A DNA stretch of 64,000 bases from Flavobacterium psychrophilum (GTDB lineage Bacteria; Bacteroidota; Bacteroidia; Flavobacteriales; Flavobacteriaceae). The first letter of the stretch is position 1. Each line of letters starts with the position of its first letter. The position numbers and the translations under genes are program-made. Below are positions 33,178 to 43,500 of the stretch, piece after piece. Under the pieces are notes generated by a model. It was not told where the DNA came from, searched no databases, and was given only the letters and a program-made list of their open reading frames with translations. The stretch lies in contig CP012388.1 of assembly GCA_001708385.1 (NCBI GenBank), positions 496,001 to 560,000 on the forward strand, in the 5' to 3' direction.

Positions 33178-34530
33178 TTAGAAATTACTGAATTTAGTCC
33201 AGTTGTCAATCCATGTAGCACCGTCAACAAATGCACCGTTTGTAGCACCTGCAAAGTTGATTGTACCGTTGTTAAAGAATGGCTGTGTCATTCCGAAATT
33301 ATTAGATGATACTTCTGTAACATTTGCAGAAATAGAACCCGGAGTAGTAAATGGAGATGTTCTGAAAGCATTTACCTGTACATTCGAGAATCCACTATCT
33401 GTATTTAAAGATGGCGATTCGAAACGAATAGCCCAAGAATCTGGAGTAGCAGGAGTAGTCGTTGTATTCGCATTAACACCGTAACCCGCAACAGTAGAGT
33501 TTTGTAATGTTATACGCCCATTTCTTCTAATATGTATACCATTTTCATATCTAGCAGCATCCGTCGAAGATGAAACTCCTATGATAGATAGGTGATTAAC
33601 AATAGGTCTTGTAAATGGAGTATTAGTAGAACCTGTAGCATCGTTGTCTAATTCAATTCCATTAGAATCCGGATTAGTTCCACTTAAACTATGAGTAGAA
33701 TTTTTGTCTGCTAAAGCAACTGCATAGTTAACTGTACCTGTATAACCAAGGTCAAAGTCAAAAGCATCGTCATCTTGTCCAAAAGCCACTAAATAACGGG
33801 CGTCAGCATTACCTCCGAAAAATTCGAAAGCGTCATCAAGTCCGTAAGTAACCTGTACGTGATGTATTTTTGTGCTAGCTGCGCTTAGACCAGCATCACC
33901 AACACCACCAAGTGTTAAACCGTTGATCTCAACGTTTTCAGTAAGTTTACGTCCCGCATATTCTATACGAACATATTGGAAGCTACCAACATCATGAGTT
34001 GAATTAGTACCACCATACTGAAAGTCAGCAGCTGGTGACTGGTCACCTAAACCTTCAATAACGTTAGTTACACTACCTGTGTTTACAGGTGCATCACCTA
34101 AAAATACCACTCCACCAAAATCACCAGGTTTAGGAGTAGTTGCAGCATCGCAATCTAATAATGCAGCACTTGTAAACACGATTGGGTTTGCAGCAGTACC
34201 AATAGCATTTATTTTTCCTGTTTTCGTAATTACCAATACTCCGGTTGGAGCAGCATGGCTAAGATCCGCTTTAATGTAAGTACCGGCTTCGATTGTAAGT
34301 GTTGCACCACTTTTTACACGAACTATTCCGCTTATTACCCATACATGGTCATTATCCCATGTTGTATTGGCAGTAATTTCTCCTGTTACAGTTGTTACAG
34401 GTAAAGTACAAGCTGATGAATAATCTGCAGCTGTAGCTTTCATCGCGAAAGAAGAATCTGCTGTAGCTTCCTCTTTATCGCAAGAAGTCAACACAAGGGC
34501 AGCCATTGCGAATGCAAAAAATTTTTTCAT
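33178..34530 (-). CDS. Beta-helix surface lipoprotein paired with TonB receptor
   Basis: A 450-aa protein with a lipoprotein signal (FAFAMAALVLTSC, Cys ~16). The mature sequence opens with a strand-rich region typical of right-handed parallel beta-helices (WVISGIVRVKSGATLTIEAG; NPIVFTSAALLDC; GGVVFLGDAPVN). Asp-rich turns (AFGQDDDAFDFDLGYTGT) could bind calcium. Homologues are sometimes mislabelled 'multidrug transporter', but it has no membrane helices. It lies downstream of the STN-type TonB receptor on the same strand, a pairing seen repeatedly in flavobacteria. I infer a surface partner that captures the ligand; the ligand is unknown. Confidence 0.8.
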   Translation of the reverse strand: MKKFFAFAMAALVLTSCDKEEATADSSFAMKATAADYSSACTLPVTTVTGEITANTTWDNDHVWVISGIVRVKSGATLTIEAGTYIKADLSHAAPTGVLVITKTGKINAIGTAANPIVFTSAALLDCDAATTPKPGDFGGVVFLGDAPVNTGSVTNVIEGLGDQSPAADFQYGGTNSTHDVGSFQYVRIEYAGRKLTENVEINGLTLGGVGDAGLSAASTKIHHVQVTYGLDDAFEFFGGNADARYLVAFGQDDDAFDFDLGYTGTVNYAVALADKNSTHSLSGTNPDSNGIELDNDATGSTNTPFTRPIVNHLSIIGVSSSTDAARYENGIHIRRNGRITLQNSTVAGYGVNANTTTTPATPDSWAIRFESPSLNTDSGFSNVQVNAFRTSPFTTPGSISANVTEVSSNNFGMTQPFFNNGTINFAGATNGAFVDGATWIDNWTKFSNF

Positions 34531-35062
34531 ATTAGTTAAAATTTAATTACCTTTGCTACTATTATTTTATTGAGGCCTTAAGGGGAGAGCAGCAAATATC
34601 TTCCCTGAGGTCTTTTCGCTTTTTGGTAAATTTTTTTAATAAGCTACTCCATTTTACCACCAGAGGCCTATCCCTAACCTACTACTTTCACTTTTAGAGA
34701 TTTTATGTGAAAGAGTTACCTTTTAATAACTGCAACAATAGGAAAGTCAATGTTTCAGGACGTGATGAATCCCGTTTTACCTTTTCGTTTTTTACGATGG
34801 TAGTTGGTTGGTGAGGATTCCGTACTCCGGTTACACTAATTTATTGCTGCAATTTCCAAAGAACCAAATCTGTCGTGATTTGCTTTTACTAAAGCGGTTC
34901 ACAACGTTTACTATATGTATTAGATTTCTTTTGTTTAAAAAATCACGCTTTACGACAAGGCTTAACTGTTTCTTCATTTTAGTCCTGTTTTATGTAAATA
35001 AACTTTACATTTAACTTATTTTGAAGATGATTTGAGTTACCTCTTTAATGCTTTTAGGAGCT
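34531..35062. other. 532-base gap between TonB receptor and beta-helix lipoprotein
   Basis: No gene-like translation was found on either strand, and no TAnnTTTG -7 element in the right orientation. It probably holds an untranslated leader or RNA-level control that separates expression of the two genes. Confidence 0.4.
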
Positions 35063-38000
35063 TTAAAAAGAGTAGTTGATTGAAAGCATCATTGTTCTTC
35101 CCACCCAAGATCTAAACATTACTCTGTCTATGCGCTCATCATATTTTTTGCCTGCACCCTGAGTAAGTGTATACCTGTCCCTCGGATTATCTCCATACTG
35201 GTAACCTTCTTTCAATTCACCACGATAGCTATTAGCATTATTATAGGTTTCATACACACTATCGAAAATATTTCTAACACTGAATTTAATATCAAGGTTT
35301 TTATCTTTAAAAAACTTCCAGTTTACCTGTGCATCAGTAGTAGAAAATGGCATACGGATCTCTTCTGCATCATAATCAAAACCTACAAGGAGATACTGGT
35401 CTCCCGAAGCATTGTGTCGTGCGCTAAAACCAAAACGATCACCTGTGTAGTCAATTCCTAAATTATATGCATAATTAGTTTGTCCATAAAGCGGTCTATC
35501 TGCTTTATATGTACCTCCGGTTCCATCAGCATTAACATATGATGTTACCTTAGTATCATTAAATGTTGCATTACCAGACAGGTATATATTTTCCAATGCT
35601 TTACCATCCCCTAAAAAAGTAAGATTCTTGCGAATCTCAAATTCCAGTCCGGACAAATTTGCATTGTGCGAATTCATATTGTATATAAACCTGGAACCAC
35701 CATCACCCGATATTTGATTGATAGCTTCAATAGGTTTATCCATATCTTTATGATATACACCAACAGACAGTAATTCGCCCGCAGTAGGGAACCACTCTAC
35801 TTTAAAATCGTAATTATTAGAAACAGATGAAACAACGCCTGACCAGTTGGCTAAGACAACTCCACTTCGTACCGGATCAAAATATGGGATATCAAGCCGC
35901 TCTGAAAATTGGGGACGCATGACTGACTTATTATATCCAAAACGAATGTTTAAGTCAGAGACAGGGCTTATGGTAAGACTTGCAGATGGCATATATTGCC
36001 ATTTTTTATCATCCAACTCTTTAGTCTCAATGGCTCCTAAATCCTGCGCCTGAGATGACAATTGTTTATATACATAACTTTCTGCCCTTAATCCCCAAAC
36101 AAAACGAACGACACTTCCGAATTTATGATCAAACATTAGAAAAGGAGCATGCATATCTACTTTTCCTTCATACTTATTACCATAAAATGCGAACTTCTCC
36201 CAACCAAATCCACCCCAACGATAATTAGAGCCATTTACTATTTCTGAAATTGGTGTGAAAACATTAGCGGTGCCACCACTACCGCCATTTTCACCTACAA
36301 TTCTTAATGCCGCTCTTTCCTGCATGTTCTCAGCTTTCTTTATACTACCAAAATAGCCGGCTTTAATATCATTTTTTACTATCCCCACATTAAAATTCCA
36401 GTTGAAATTAGCACCCCAGTTTAAGTCATCTTCTTTATTCCAATAGTTTTCTCTTCGGATATCATTGGCACTATTAGAGATTGCATAATAAAGTAGTTCG
36501 TCTTCACCAAGCCTAGTTCTGGATGCATTCATGAACGTGGCATCCTTAGTATCTTTTGAAGTATGGGAATAGGCTCCAAACCAATTGATAGCAATAGTAC
36601 CAAAACGATGGTTGCCTTCAATTTTGTTCTGGTTAAAATCCTGAAAAACAGGGTAATTGGTAGTTTGTGTTTGGGGAGGTACTTGCCCATTTAAAATTTC
36701 CGAGACTGAATTGTTGTAATAATTCCAGCCTGTAACCTGTGTAAGTTGATTTTCATAAATATGCAGATAGGTATTTCGAAGGCTTAACCTGTGATTACTT
36801 CCTAATTGTATACCGGCATTAAACATTCCTCCAAGAGTAGTATTGTAAGTATACTGAGCACCTGAATTTTTAAAACCATACTGCCTAAAATCGTTATACT
36901 GATAAGTTCCTCCTCCACCATCCTGATAATTGGTACCAGCAGGAAAAAATAACGTATTACGCATATTTGTACCTCTTTCTGTGTGATCTATTTCCTGGGT
37001 ACTTTGAGTATTTCTCAGGTTGAGGGCAGCAACAAAACCCCAACGACTGTTGTCTTTTAAATCGAATGCACGACCCATCGCAAACTGATAAGCAGAATTC
37101 ATAGGGGTATACGTGCGGTGGTTGGTAAAATTGTCCTCTGTAAAAGCTTTCGACTGTTCCAGAAAAGGCACGGACTCAGCTTCTGTATTCGGCACGTCCA
37201 AAGCCTTTAAACCTTTCGGAAAATCCCTTGTACCGTCATCAAAACCAAAATAATCATTTTTCCCCCTCTGTTTGGTAATCTGGTCTTTAAAGGTACTTCG
37301 GCTGTTATAAGACGTTGATATTGTGAAATTTGTAAAATCTTCACGGGGAATGTCTTTGGTTTTTACCTCGATATAGCCACCTGCAAAATTAGCGTTCATA
37401 TCGGGAGTAGCTGTTTTACTTACCACAACACTTTCTACTAAAGCAGTTGGAATTATATCAAATGAAAAGTGCTGTTGGTATGCATCTGTACTCGGTAGAT
37501 TAATACCATCCATTACTGCCTGGTTCCAACGCTCTCCCATAGAGCGAACCACGACATACTTATCATCAACCGTGGTTACACCCGTAATTCTTTTCAAAGT
37601 ACTTCCAACTTCGTTATCCGGTGTCTTCGCAATCTGCTCGGCAGATATACCGTCAGAGAACTGAGCGGCTTTCCTTTGCTGTGATAGCATGCCTTCAACC
37701 GAAGCCGTTGCTTTTTGGAAAGTTTGAGTAATTACAACTTCATCAAGGGCCTGTGCATCTTCCTTAAGCGCAATATTTAATGTTGTAGGATCATTTCCCG
37801 ATACCTTTACACCTGTAATCCGCTGTGTCTGAAACGACATGTAACTTGCCTCAACAGTGTAGGTACCTGATTCAACAGCAAACGAATAATTACCTTCGCT
37901 ATCTGAAATGGTAGCCAGGCCGGTTTCAATAAGCCTAATAGTCGCTCCGGGTAAGGAAAGACCAGTATTATCAACCGCCTTTCCTATAATCTTTCCCATC

Positions 38001-38335
38001 TTTTTAGGAGCAGATTTTTTATTAACAGCAATATTATTCTCATTTCTTCTGAAATTAAAACTTGTTATTGCCTGTAATTCTTTTAAAACATCATCTATAG
38101 ATACATTGTCTTTTTTCAGTGTAACACGTGGTGAATCAAGATCAGTATCATTCTGGTATACAAATTTATAAGGAGTCCTTGACTCCAGATTCTCAATAAT
38201 TTCTTTTGGGGAAGCATTTTTAAAATCTACCGATACAGTACCAGATTGCGCACGCAGGAAATTTGAAGAGAGTAATAATCCGAAAAGCAAAATCCGGTAA
38301 GCTAAAGGAAATGGCTTTGAAAAAGCATTGTTCAT
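35063..38335 (-). CDS. TonB-dependent receptor with STN signalling domain
   Basis: A 1090-aa outer-membrane receptor. Signal peptide at ~residues 12-31. The STN domain comes first (VSVDFKNASPKEIIENLESR, ~32-105), the module that contacts FecR-type anti-sigma factors. A carboxypeptidase-like fold follows (~113-190), then the plug (~215-330) with RSMGERWNQAVMDGINLP and TATPDMNANFAGGYIEV. The barrel ends with the canonical aromatic terminus SINYSF. Preceding FecR and FecI genes complete a transcription-signalling trio, so ligand binding should activate its own transcription. It lacks a SusD partner; the beta-helix lipoprotein downstream may take that role. Ligand not deducible. Confidence 0.93.
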   Translation of the reverse strand: MNNAFSKPFPLAYRILLFGLLLSSNFLRAQSGTVSVDFKNASPKEIIENLESRTPYKFVYQNDTDLDSPRVTLKKDNVSIDDVLKELQAITSFNFRRNENNIAVNKKSAPKKMGKIIGKAVDNTGLSLPGATIRLIETGLATISDSEGNYSFAVESGTYTVEASYMSFQTQRITGVKVSGNDPTTLNIALKEDAQALDEVVITQTFQKATASVEGMLSQQRKAAQFSDGISAEQIAKTPDNEVGSTLKRITGVTTVDDKYVVVRSMGERWNQAVMDGINLPSTDAYQQHFSFDIIPTALVESVVVSKTATPDMNANFAGGYIEVKTKDIPREDFTNFTISTSYNSRSTFKDQITKQRGKNDYFGFDDGTRDFPKGLKALDVPNTEAESVPFLEQSKAFTEDNFTNHRTYTPMNSAYQFAMGRAFDLKDNSRWGFVAALNLRNTQSTQEIDHTERGTNMRNTLFFPAGTNYQDGGGGTYQYNDFRQYGFKNSGAQYTYNTTLGGMFNAGIQLGSNHRLSLRNTYLHIYENQLTQVTGWNYYNNSVSEILNGQVPPQTQTTNYPVFQDFNQNKIEGNHRFGTIAINWFGAYSHTSKDTKDATFMNASRTRLGEDELLYYAISNSANDIRRENYWNKEDDLNWGANFNWNFNVGIVKNDIKAGYFGSIKKAENMQERAALRIVGENGGSGGTANVFTPISEIVNGSNYRWGGFGWEKFAFYGNKYEGKVDMHAPFLMFDHKFGSVVRFVWGLRAESYVYKQLSSQAQDLGAIETKELDDKKWQYMPSASLTISPVSDLNIRFGYNKSVMRPQFSERLDIPYFDPVRSGVVLANWSGVVSSVSNNYDFKVEWFPTAGELLSVGVYHKDMDKPIEAINQISGDGGSRFIYNMNSHNANLSGLEFEIRKNLTFLGDGKALENIYLSGNATFNDTKVTSYVNADGTGGTYKADRPLYGQTNYAYNLGIDYTGDRFGFSARHNASGDQYLLVGFDYDAEEIRMPFSTTDAQVNWKFFKDKNLDIKFSVRNIFDSVYETYNNANSYRGELKEGYQYGDNPRDRYTLTQGAGKKYDERIDRVMFRSWVGRTMMLSINYSF

Positions 38336-38530
38336 AATTAGATAATTAGTAATTATTGTCTATAATAATTCGATTGTAATTGTAATTTTATAATATTGAG
38401 CATAGTAAAACATATAAAAAACTTATATTCAATAGTTTAGCCTTATTAAATTTGCTAATTCTAAGACATAGAAGTCCCTGTACGCTATAATTAGTTAAGC
38501 GTAGTTCCTTATTAAATATGTAAATAGGAA

Positions 38531-39379
38531 TTATCTGCTTATAGCATAATTATTTCCACTTTTCGTGCTAATTGTAAGATTTAATGCAAATGCAATGGTT
38601 TCTAGCATATCACCAACTCCCTGCCTGGCATCTAGGGTACCTTTAATTTTTAAGCCTTTGAGGTCTTCACTATTATATTCCACAGATAAAGTGTGGTCCA
38701 AACTAAGTCTATCTATTACTTGCTCTAAGGTGAGGCCATCTATATCAAGTAATGATTTTTTCCATTCAGGTTCTAATACCAAAATTTTTTGTTTCTGCAT
38801 TATTTTATTGTCAGCAAGTGCTATGGCGGCGTAACCTTTTTCTAAGAAAACAGTATTTTGGTTACCTTCTACTTTTACTTTACCTGTTCTTACCCTAATC
38901 TCTGCCGGCTTACCTAAATAAGCTTTTACATTAAAAGATGTACCTAGAACGGTTGTGGTAACATCTCCTGAAGTGATTACAAAAGGCTTTGAAGGATCTT
39001 TAGCTACTTCAAAAAATGCTTCACCGTTTAGTGTAACTTTTCTTTCATTACCTATAAATTCCTTTGCATATTCAATGTGCGTATTTTGATTAACCCAAAC
39101 TCTGGTTCCATCTGGAAGACGCAATAACCTGACATCATCCGGATAGGTATTTGTTGCTATTACCTCTACCTTTTCAAAACGTGAATTTGTAAAAGACTGG
39201 TAACCCATAAGAGATATAAATAGTATGGCGCATGCTGCTGCGATCCACTTATAATTGCGTTTTCTCCTATCAAGAGTCTCGCTGCGAATGTTCATCCACA
39301 TACGTGACTTAACTTCATTAGGAAGTATTCCATTATATGGAATTTCATTCCATTCTTCCTCAATTTCTTTGTTCCCCAT
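38531..39379 (-). CDS. FecR-type anti-sigma factor
   Basis: A 282-aa protein. A short cytoplasmic N-terminus (~residues 1-43) is followed by a single TM helix (WIAAACAILFISLMGY, ~45-62). The periplasmic FecR domain (~70-190) shows LPDGTRVWVNQNTHIEY and LNGEAFFEVAKDPSKPFVIT, and the C-terminal DUF4974-like domain LEQVIDRLSLDHTLSVEY follows. It should hold the sigma factor at 39663-40229 and respond to the STN domain of the TonB receptor encoded next. The gap to the sigma gene is ~280 bases, wider than usual. Confidence 0.93.
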   Translation of the reverse strand: MGNKEIEEEWNEIPYNGILPNEVKSRMWMNIRSETLDRRKRNYKWIAAACAILFISLMGYQSFTNSRFEKVEVIATNTYPDDVRLLRLPDGTRVWVNQNTHIEYAKEFIGNERKVTLNGEAFFEVAKDPSKPFVITSGDVTTTVLGTSFNVKAYLGKPAEIRVRTGKVKVEGNQNTVFLEKGYAAIALADNKIMQKQKILVLEPEWKKSLLDIDGLTLEQVIDRLSLDHTLSVEYNSEDLKGLKIKGTLDARQGVGDMLETIAFALNLTISTKSGNNYAISR

Positions 39380-39662
39380 AAAACAATAATTAATTTTACG
39401 AGTGCATCCAAAACAATAGAATATGCATCTCTAACTATAATAGACTTTCAGTAGGTTGAATGTCACGGGCAAGAATAAGTGTTAATAATTTCTTAACGGA
39501 CAAAAAAGAAAACAAGACGTTACAAAATCACAACTGACTGATAAATAAATATTTAAACTTTATTTATCACGATGAAAATTATAAACTACTTTCTACAACA
39601 CCTGAATTTTAATTTAATGTAAACTGCATTAGGAATAAGGGTAAATAAAAACCTTAATACGG

Positions 39663-40229
39663 TTAACTGAAATAAAATATAAACGCAAACCAAAACAAAC
39701 AATGGTCTTCTACTAAATTTTCTTTAAGGTACTGAATGGTTTTTGATATCTGATTGGCAACGGCACTAGGAGTCATTTCCATTTCCACTGCTATTTCTTT
39801 ATAGCTCCTTTCTTCAAATTTATGGAGAGTAAATATTTTTCTTCGTTTTTCCGGTATTTGGTTTAACAGGATCTTGATCTTCCTAAGTTTGATACTGATA
39901 TCCTCTTCCCATTCAGGGATAATGTCAATATCTTCTCTCAATTTTTCTTCCAGAGAAGGAAAATTATTTTGCTTTTTGTACCATCTGGAAATTTCTTGCC
40001 TTGAACTTTTAAACAAAACAGCGTCGAGTTCAACCTGAGCATCTATTTTTTTACGGTACTTCCAAAGGTGGATAAAAACGTTTTGCACTATGTCCTCCGT
40101 ATCTGCAGGCTGGTCAGTGTAGCTATTTACAAAAAGGTAGACCTTAAAATGATAGAGTTCGTAGATTTCTTTAAAACACGAATCATCTCCCTCACGCAAC
40201 TTTATTATCAAATTAGTTTTCATATCCAT
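39663..40229 (-). CDS. ECF RNA polymerase sigma factor, FecI/SigK-like
   Basis: A 188-aa protein with ECF region 2 (CFKEIYELYHFKVYLFVNSY, ADTEDIVQNVFIHLWKYR) and region 4 (LHKFEERSYKEIAVEMEMTP, ending VANQISKTIQYLKENL). There is no membrane segment apart from a hydrophobic C-terminal tail (FWFAFIFYFS). It is cognate to the FecR anti-sigma downstream and should direct transcription of the TonB receptor. ATG 40229 is used; a second ATG two codons in is equally possible. Confidence 0.92.
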   Translation of the reverse strand: MDMKTNLIIKLREGDDSCFKEIYELYHFKVYLFVNSYTDQPADTEDIVQNVFIHLWKYRKKIDAQVELDAVLFKSSRQEISRWYKKQNNFPSLEEKLREDIDIIPEWEEDISIKLRKIKILLNQIPEKRRKIFTLHKFEERSYKEIAVEMEMTPSAVANQISKTIQYLKENLVEDHCLFWFAFIFYFS

Positions 40230-40533
40230 ATTAGTTGGAAAAAGATATGGTAAAATTAGTAGAAAGCTGCTCCCATAATTTAAGCTTTATCTCATTTAAT
40301 AATTTAGTAACTTTAGGATTTTACTTATAATAAATTTGATTGAAACTCACATCTATTATGAGATTTTAATCTGTGATAATAACACTTCGTCATCGAAACA
40401 TTAGAACTAAATTTCTTGTTATCAAAAACTTAAAACATATGAAAGGCACTAAATTCTAAAAAAATACAATTTATATATAATCTTAAACCATTTATCATCC
40501 TTTTAAATCATGATATTTTCACATTTAAAAAAA
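40230..40533. other. Intergenic region upstream of the sigma gene
   Basis: About 300 AT-rich bases between the sigma gene start and the terminator of the giant adhesin. No ORF or consensus -7 element was found; it must nevertheless carry the sigma gene promoter. Confidence 0.4.
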
Positions 40534-40568
40534 CAAACCCCGGGCAGTGAAAGCTGTCCGGGGGTTTG
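40534..40568. terminator. Strong GC-rich terminator of the giant T9SS gene
   Basis: CAAACCCCGGGCAG (40534-40547) pairs with CTGTCCGGGGGTTTG (40554-40568) with one bulge and one G-T pair, and a 6-base loop. On the minus strand a T-run follows. It is 24 bases after the stop of the 1994-aa gene. Confidence 0.88.
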
Positions 40569-40591
40569 GTTATTGTGGTTTTCTCTTTGTT

Positions 40592-43500
40592 TTATCGTTT
40601 CAGTGAGAAATGTGATTTAAATTCTTTGGTTGCCGTTGTGGTGCCATCAAACTCAGGGTAGGTCACCGTGAACCAGTAGTCCGTTGCCGGTACCGGGGTA
40701 CCGTTTAGTGTTCCGTCCCATCCGCTGCTCTCAAGGTCCGGGCTTATCTGTTTGATAAGCTTGCCGTAGCGGTCAAAGATATAGATCACCGATCCTGTAC
40801 CGCTTAAGCCTATGATGTTCCACGTGTCATGGAAACCATCACCGTTAGGGGTAAAGAAGTTAGGGTAGTCTACAATGCTTACTCCATTTAAGACCAGCTC
40901 CTGGCATGGAAAATCTGTTTTCTCATCCCATACCGTAACACTGTGGTAGCCCGGGGATACATTGGTGAATACCGGAGATTCCTGCCTTGGGCCGTTATCC
41001 AGCTGGTAGGTGTACTCCCCGTTTCCTTCTATGGTTACCGTTATGGTCTGGTTATCGCTAAAGTAGTTGGTTACATAGTACCCCTGGCCTATTGCTGATG
41101 CCTGCCCTGATTCGATTACCGTAAAGCCTGCCGATTCATCCGACACACATTCCAGTGGCGCAGGGCCCGTTACTACTACGGTGTATACGCCGCCTGTTTT
41201 GGCGATGTAGCTTCCTGAGTCATCACTATCGGTTAGCAGTACCCCGTCTTTGTACCAAAGATAGGTGTGCCCGTTTGGTACTACACCACTGTTAAGTTCC
41301 AGCTCGCCTTCGCTTGCCCCCCATTCGATACATACTGTATCGCTGCCATCTGCTGTGGTGATAACAGGCTCTGCCCTGCGCTCTACCCTTAGGGTTACCG
41401 TAGTGGTGGCACTGCATGGAGTGTCCTGTACCGTATCGCTGTTGGTTACTACGATCCAGATCACCTGGCTCTCCGGAGTCTGGTTGGTATAGTTTTCAGG
41501 GTCTTGTATCGGTTGCGGTGCAGGTACTGTAGACGGGTCAATATCGTAATAGCTTACAAGGAACACAGCCGGGTCCTGAGCGCCAAGTACTTCAGGTGCA
41601 AGTAGGGTTAAATCCCATCCTGAGGCCCTGCCGTCATTCTGGTCGTCGGTATCACATACCGCCGCAGGGTCTGCCACAGGGTTGGCTACTGCCTGCTGCT
41701 CTACGATAAGCTCAAGCTCTTTTACGATCCTGCACCCTGTGTCGTTGTTCACTACTTCTATGTATACCGTTGCACTGCCTGTTACTACATACCCTGTTAT
41801 TGGCGTGGCACGTGTGGTAAGGGCTGCATCGCTAAAGTAGCCTATAGTGTAAATGGTACCTGTATTACCGCCAAGGGCTGTCTCTACATACTCCTTCAGG
41901 TTAAAGGCTGTCGGGGATGCAGGGGTGTCGTTACAGATACCATAGTCGGCAAGGTCGGCTATCGGTGGCAGTGGGTTCACTATTAGTTCAAGCTCCACTA
42001 TCTGGAAGCACCTCAAATCAGATGGGTTATTGGTATTGGCCTCAACCCTTACCCATACACTGCCACTGGCACTGTTGTGGCTGGTTGGGTCAGGTATCGC
42101 ATTGGTGCCTGCCTGGGCATCCTCTTCTGTGGTATAATAGCTGAACAGGTAGTTAGTACCGTTGTTGCGGATATCATCCTGTGCAAGGGTCAGGTCAAAG
42201 GGCTCACTGCCTACCTCTGTAGTATCCTGGTCGCATACCTCAAGTGGGGCTGGGTTAAAGTTGGGTACAGGTAGCGGAAGCACCCTTATGGTTAGGGTGG
42301 TATAGCTAACACACCCTTGGGTGGTGGTTACCCTTACCCAGATCGTTCTTGGGTTTTGGGCTGCTCCATTGCTGTCTGTATTTACATACGCCTTAGGGTC
42401 AGCGATTGCCACGGCGGTGCTGTCTGTTTTTGGGTCGGTGGTAAAGTAGTCTACAACGTAGTCCATGCCTACCCCATCAGGGCCCAGTATCTCATCGTCT
42501 TTTTGTGTAAGGTCAAATTCTGCAATACCGTCATTTGGCAGTGCCTCGTTACATACGGCAAGGGGTGTTGGGGTTACCAACTGGTGTGGCTTGTTGATAT
42601 GGATGGTAAAGCTCGTAAGGCTATAGCAGCCTGCGGTATTCTCTACCCTTACCCAGATCACCTGCCCATCCCTGGCAATGTGCCTTGCAGGGCTGGCAAT
42701 ACCGTTACTACCCGCATCAGCATCAGCCTTGGAAAGGTAATAGGTGATTGTTACTTCCACAGGGGCTACTGCTTCTTTTATCTGTGTTTCATATACTGTA
42801 AGGTCTGTCCTTAGCGCCCCGTCCTGCCCATTGTTGTCGGTATCATCACAAAGGGTGATATCCTGTAGCTTTGGTGCCTGCGGTGCAGGGGTTACTATAA
42901 GGGTAACCGGGAATGGCGTGGTGTTAAAGCAGCCTGTAGTACTGCTCACTGCCCTTACCCAAAGGGTTTGTGTGCCCGGGTGGTCATTCCTGTAGTCGGT
43001 CGTATTACCGATCGGGTTGGCCCCCGATAGTGCTTCCTCCGCCGTTAGGTGGAAGGTGATCACAAGGCTTGTATCACCATTGGCAAGGGTTTCTTTTAAG
43101 GCTTCAAGGTTAAACTCACCGATACCGTTGCCATCGGTATCACATACCGTTAGCTCATCCTGTGAGGGAAGGGTAAGTACCGGCTGCGGCTCTACCCTGA
43201 TATCAAGGTAGCCAAGCCTGAAGCAGCCTGTAGTGGTTACCGTAAAGCGCACATAAAGGCTCTGTACCTGTGAAGTGTTCTCATACGCCTGTGCCTGGGC
43301 GTCGGTAAGGGCATTGGTGCCCCCTTGCGCATCGGCAAGGGTGGTATGGAAGGTTACCGCTACACCGTTTAGGTTTTCATCGGTGATGAATTTATCGATG
43401 GTAGTGGTAAGGTCAAAGGTCTCTTTGTTGGCCGGCAGTGTGGTATCACACAGCGAGTAGCTGTACTCATTGGTAATAAGCACCGGAAGGGCATTCACCA

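Noticed and set aside
33178..34530. 'Multidrug transporter' label
   Set aside because: The protein is a lipoprotein with beta-helix-like sequence and no membrane helices.
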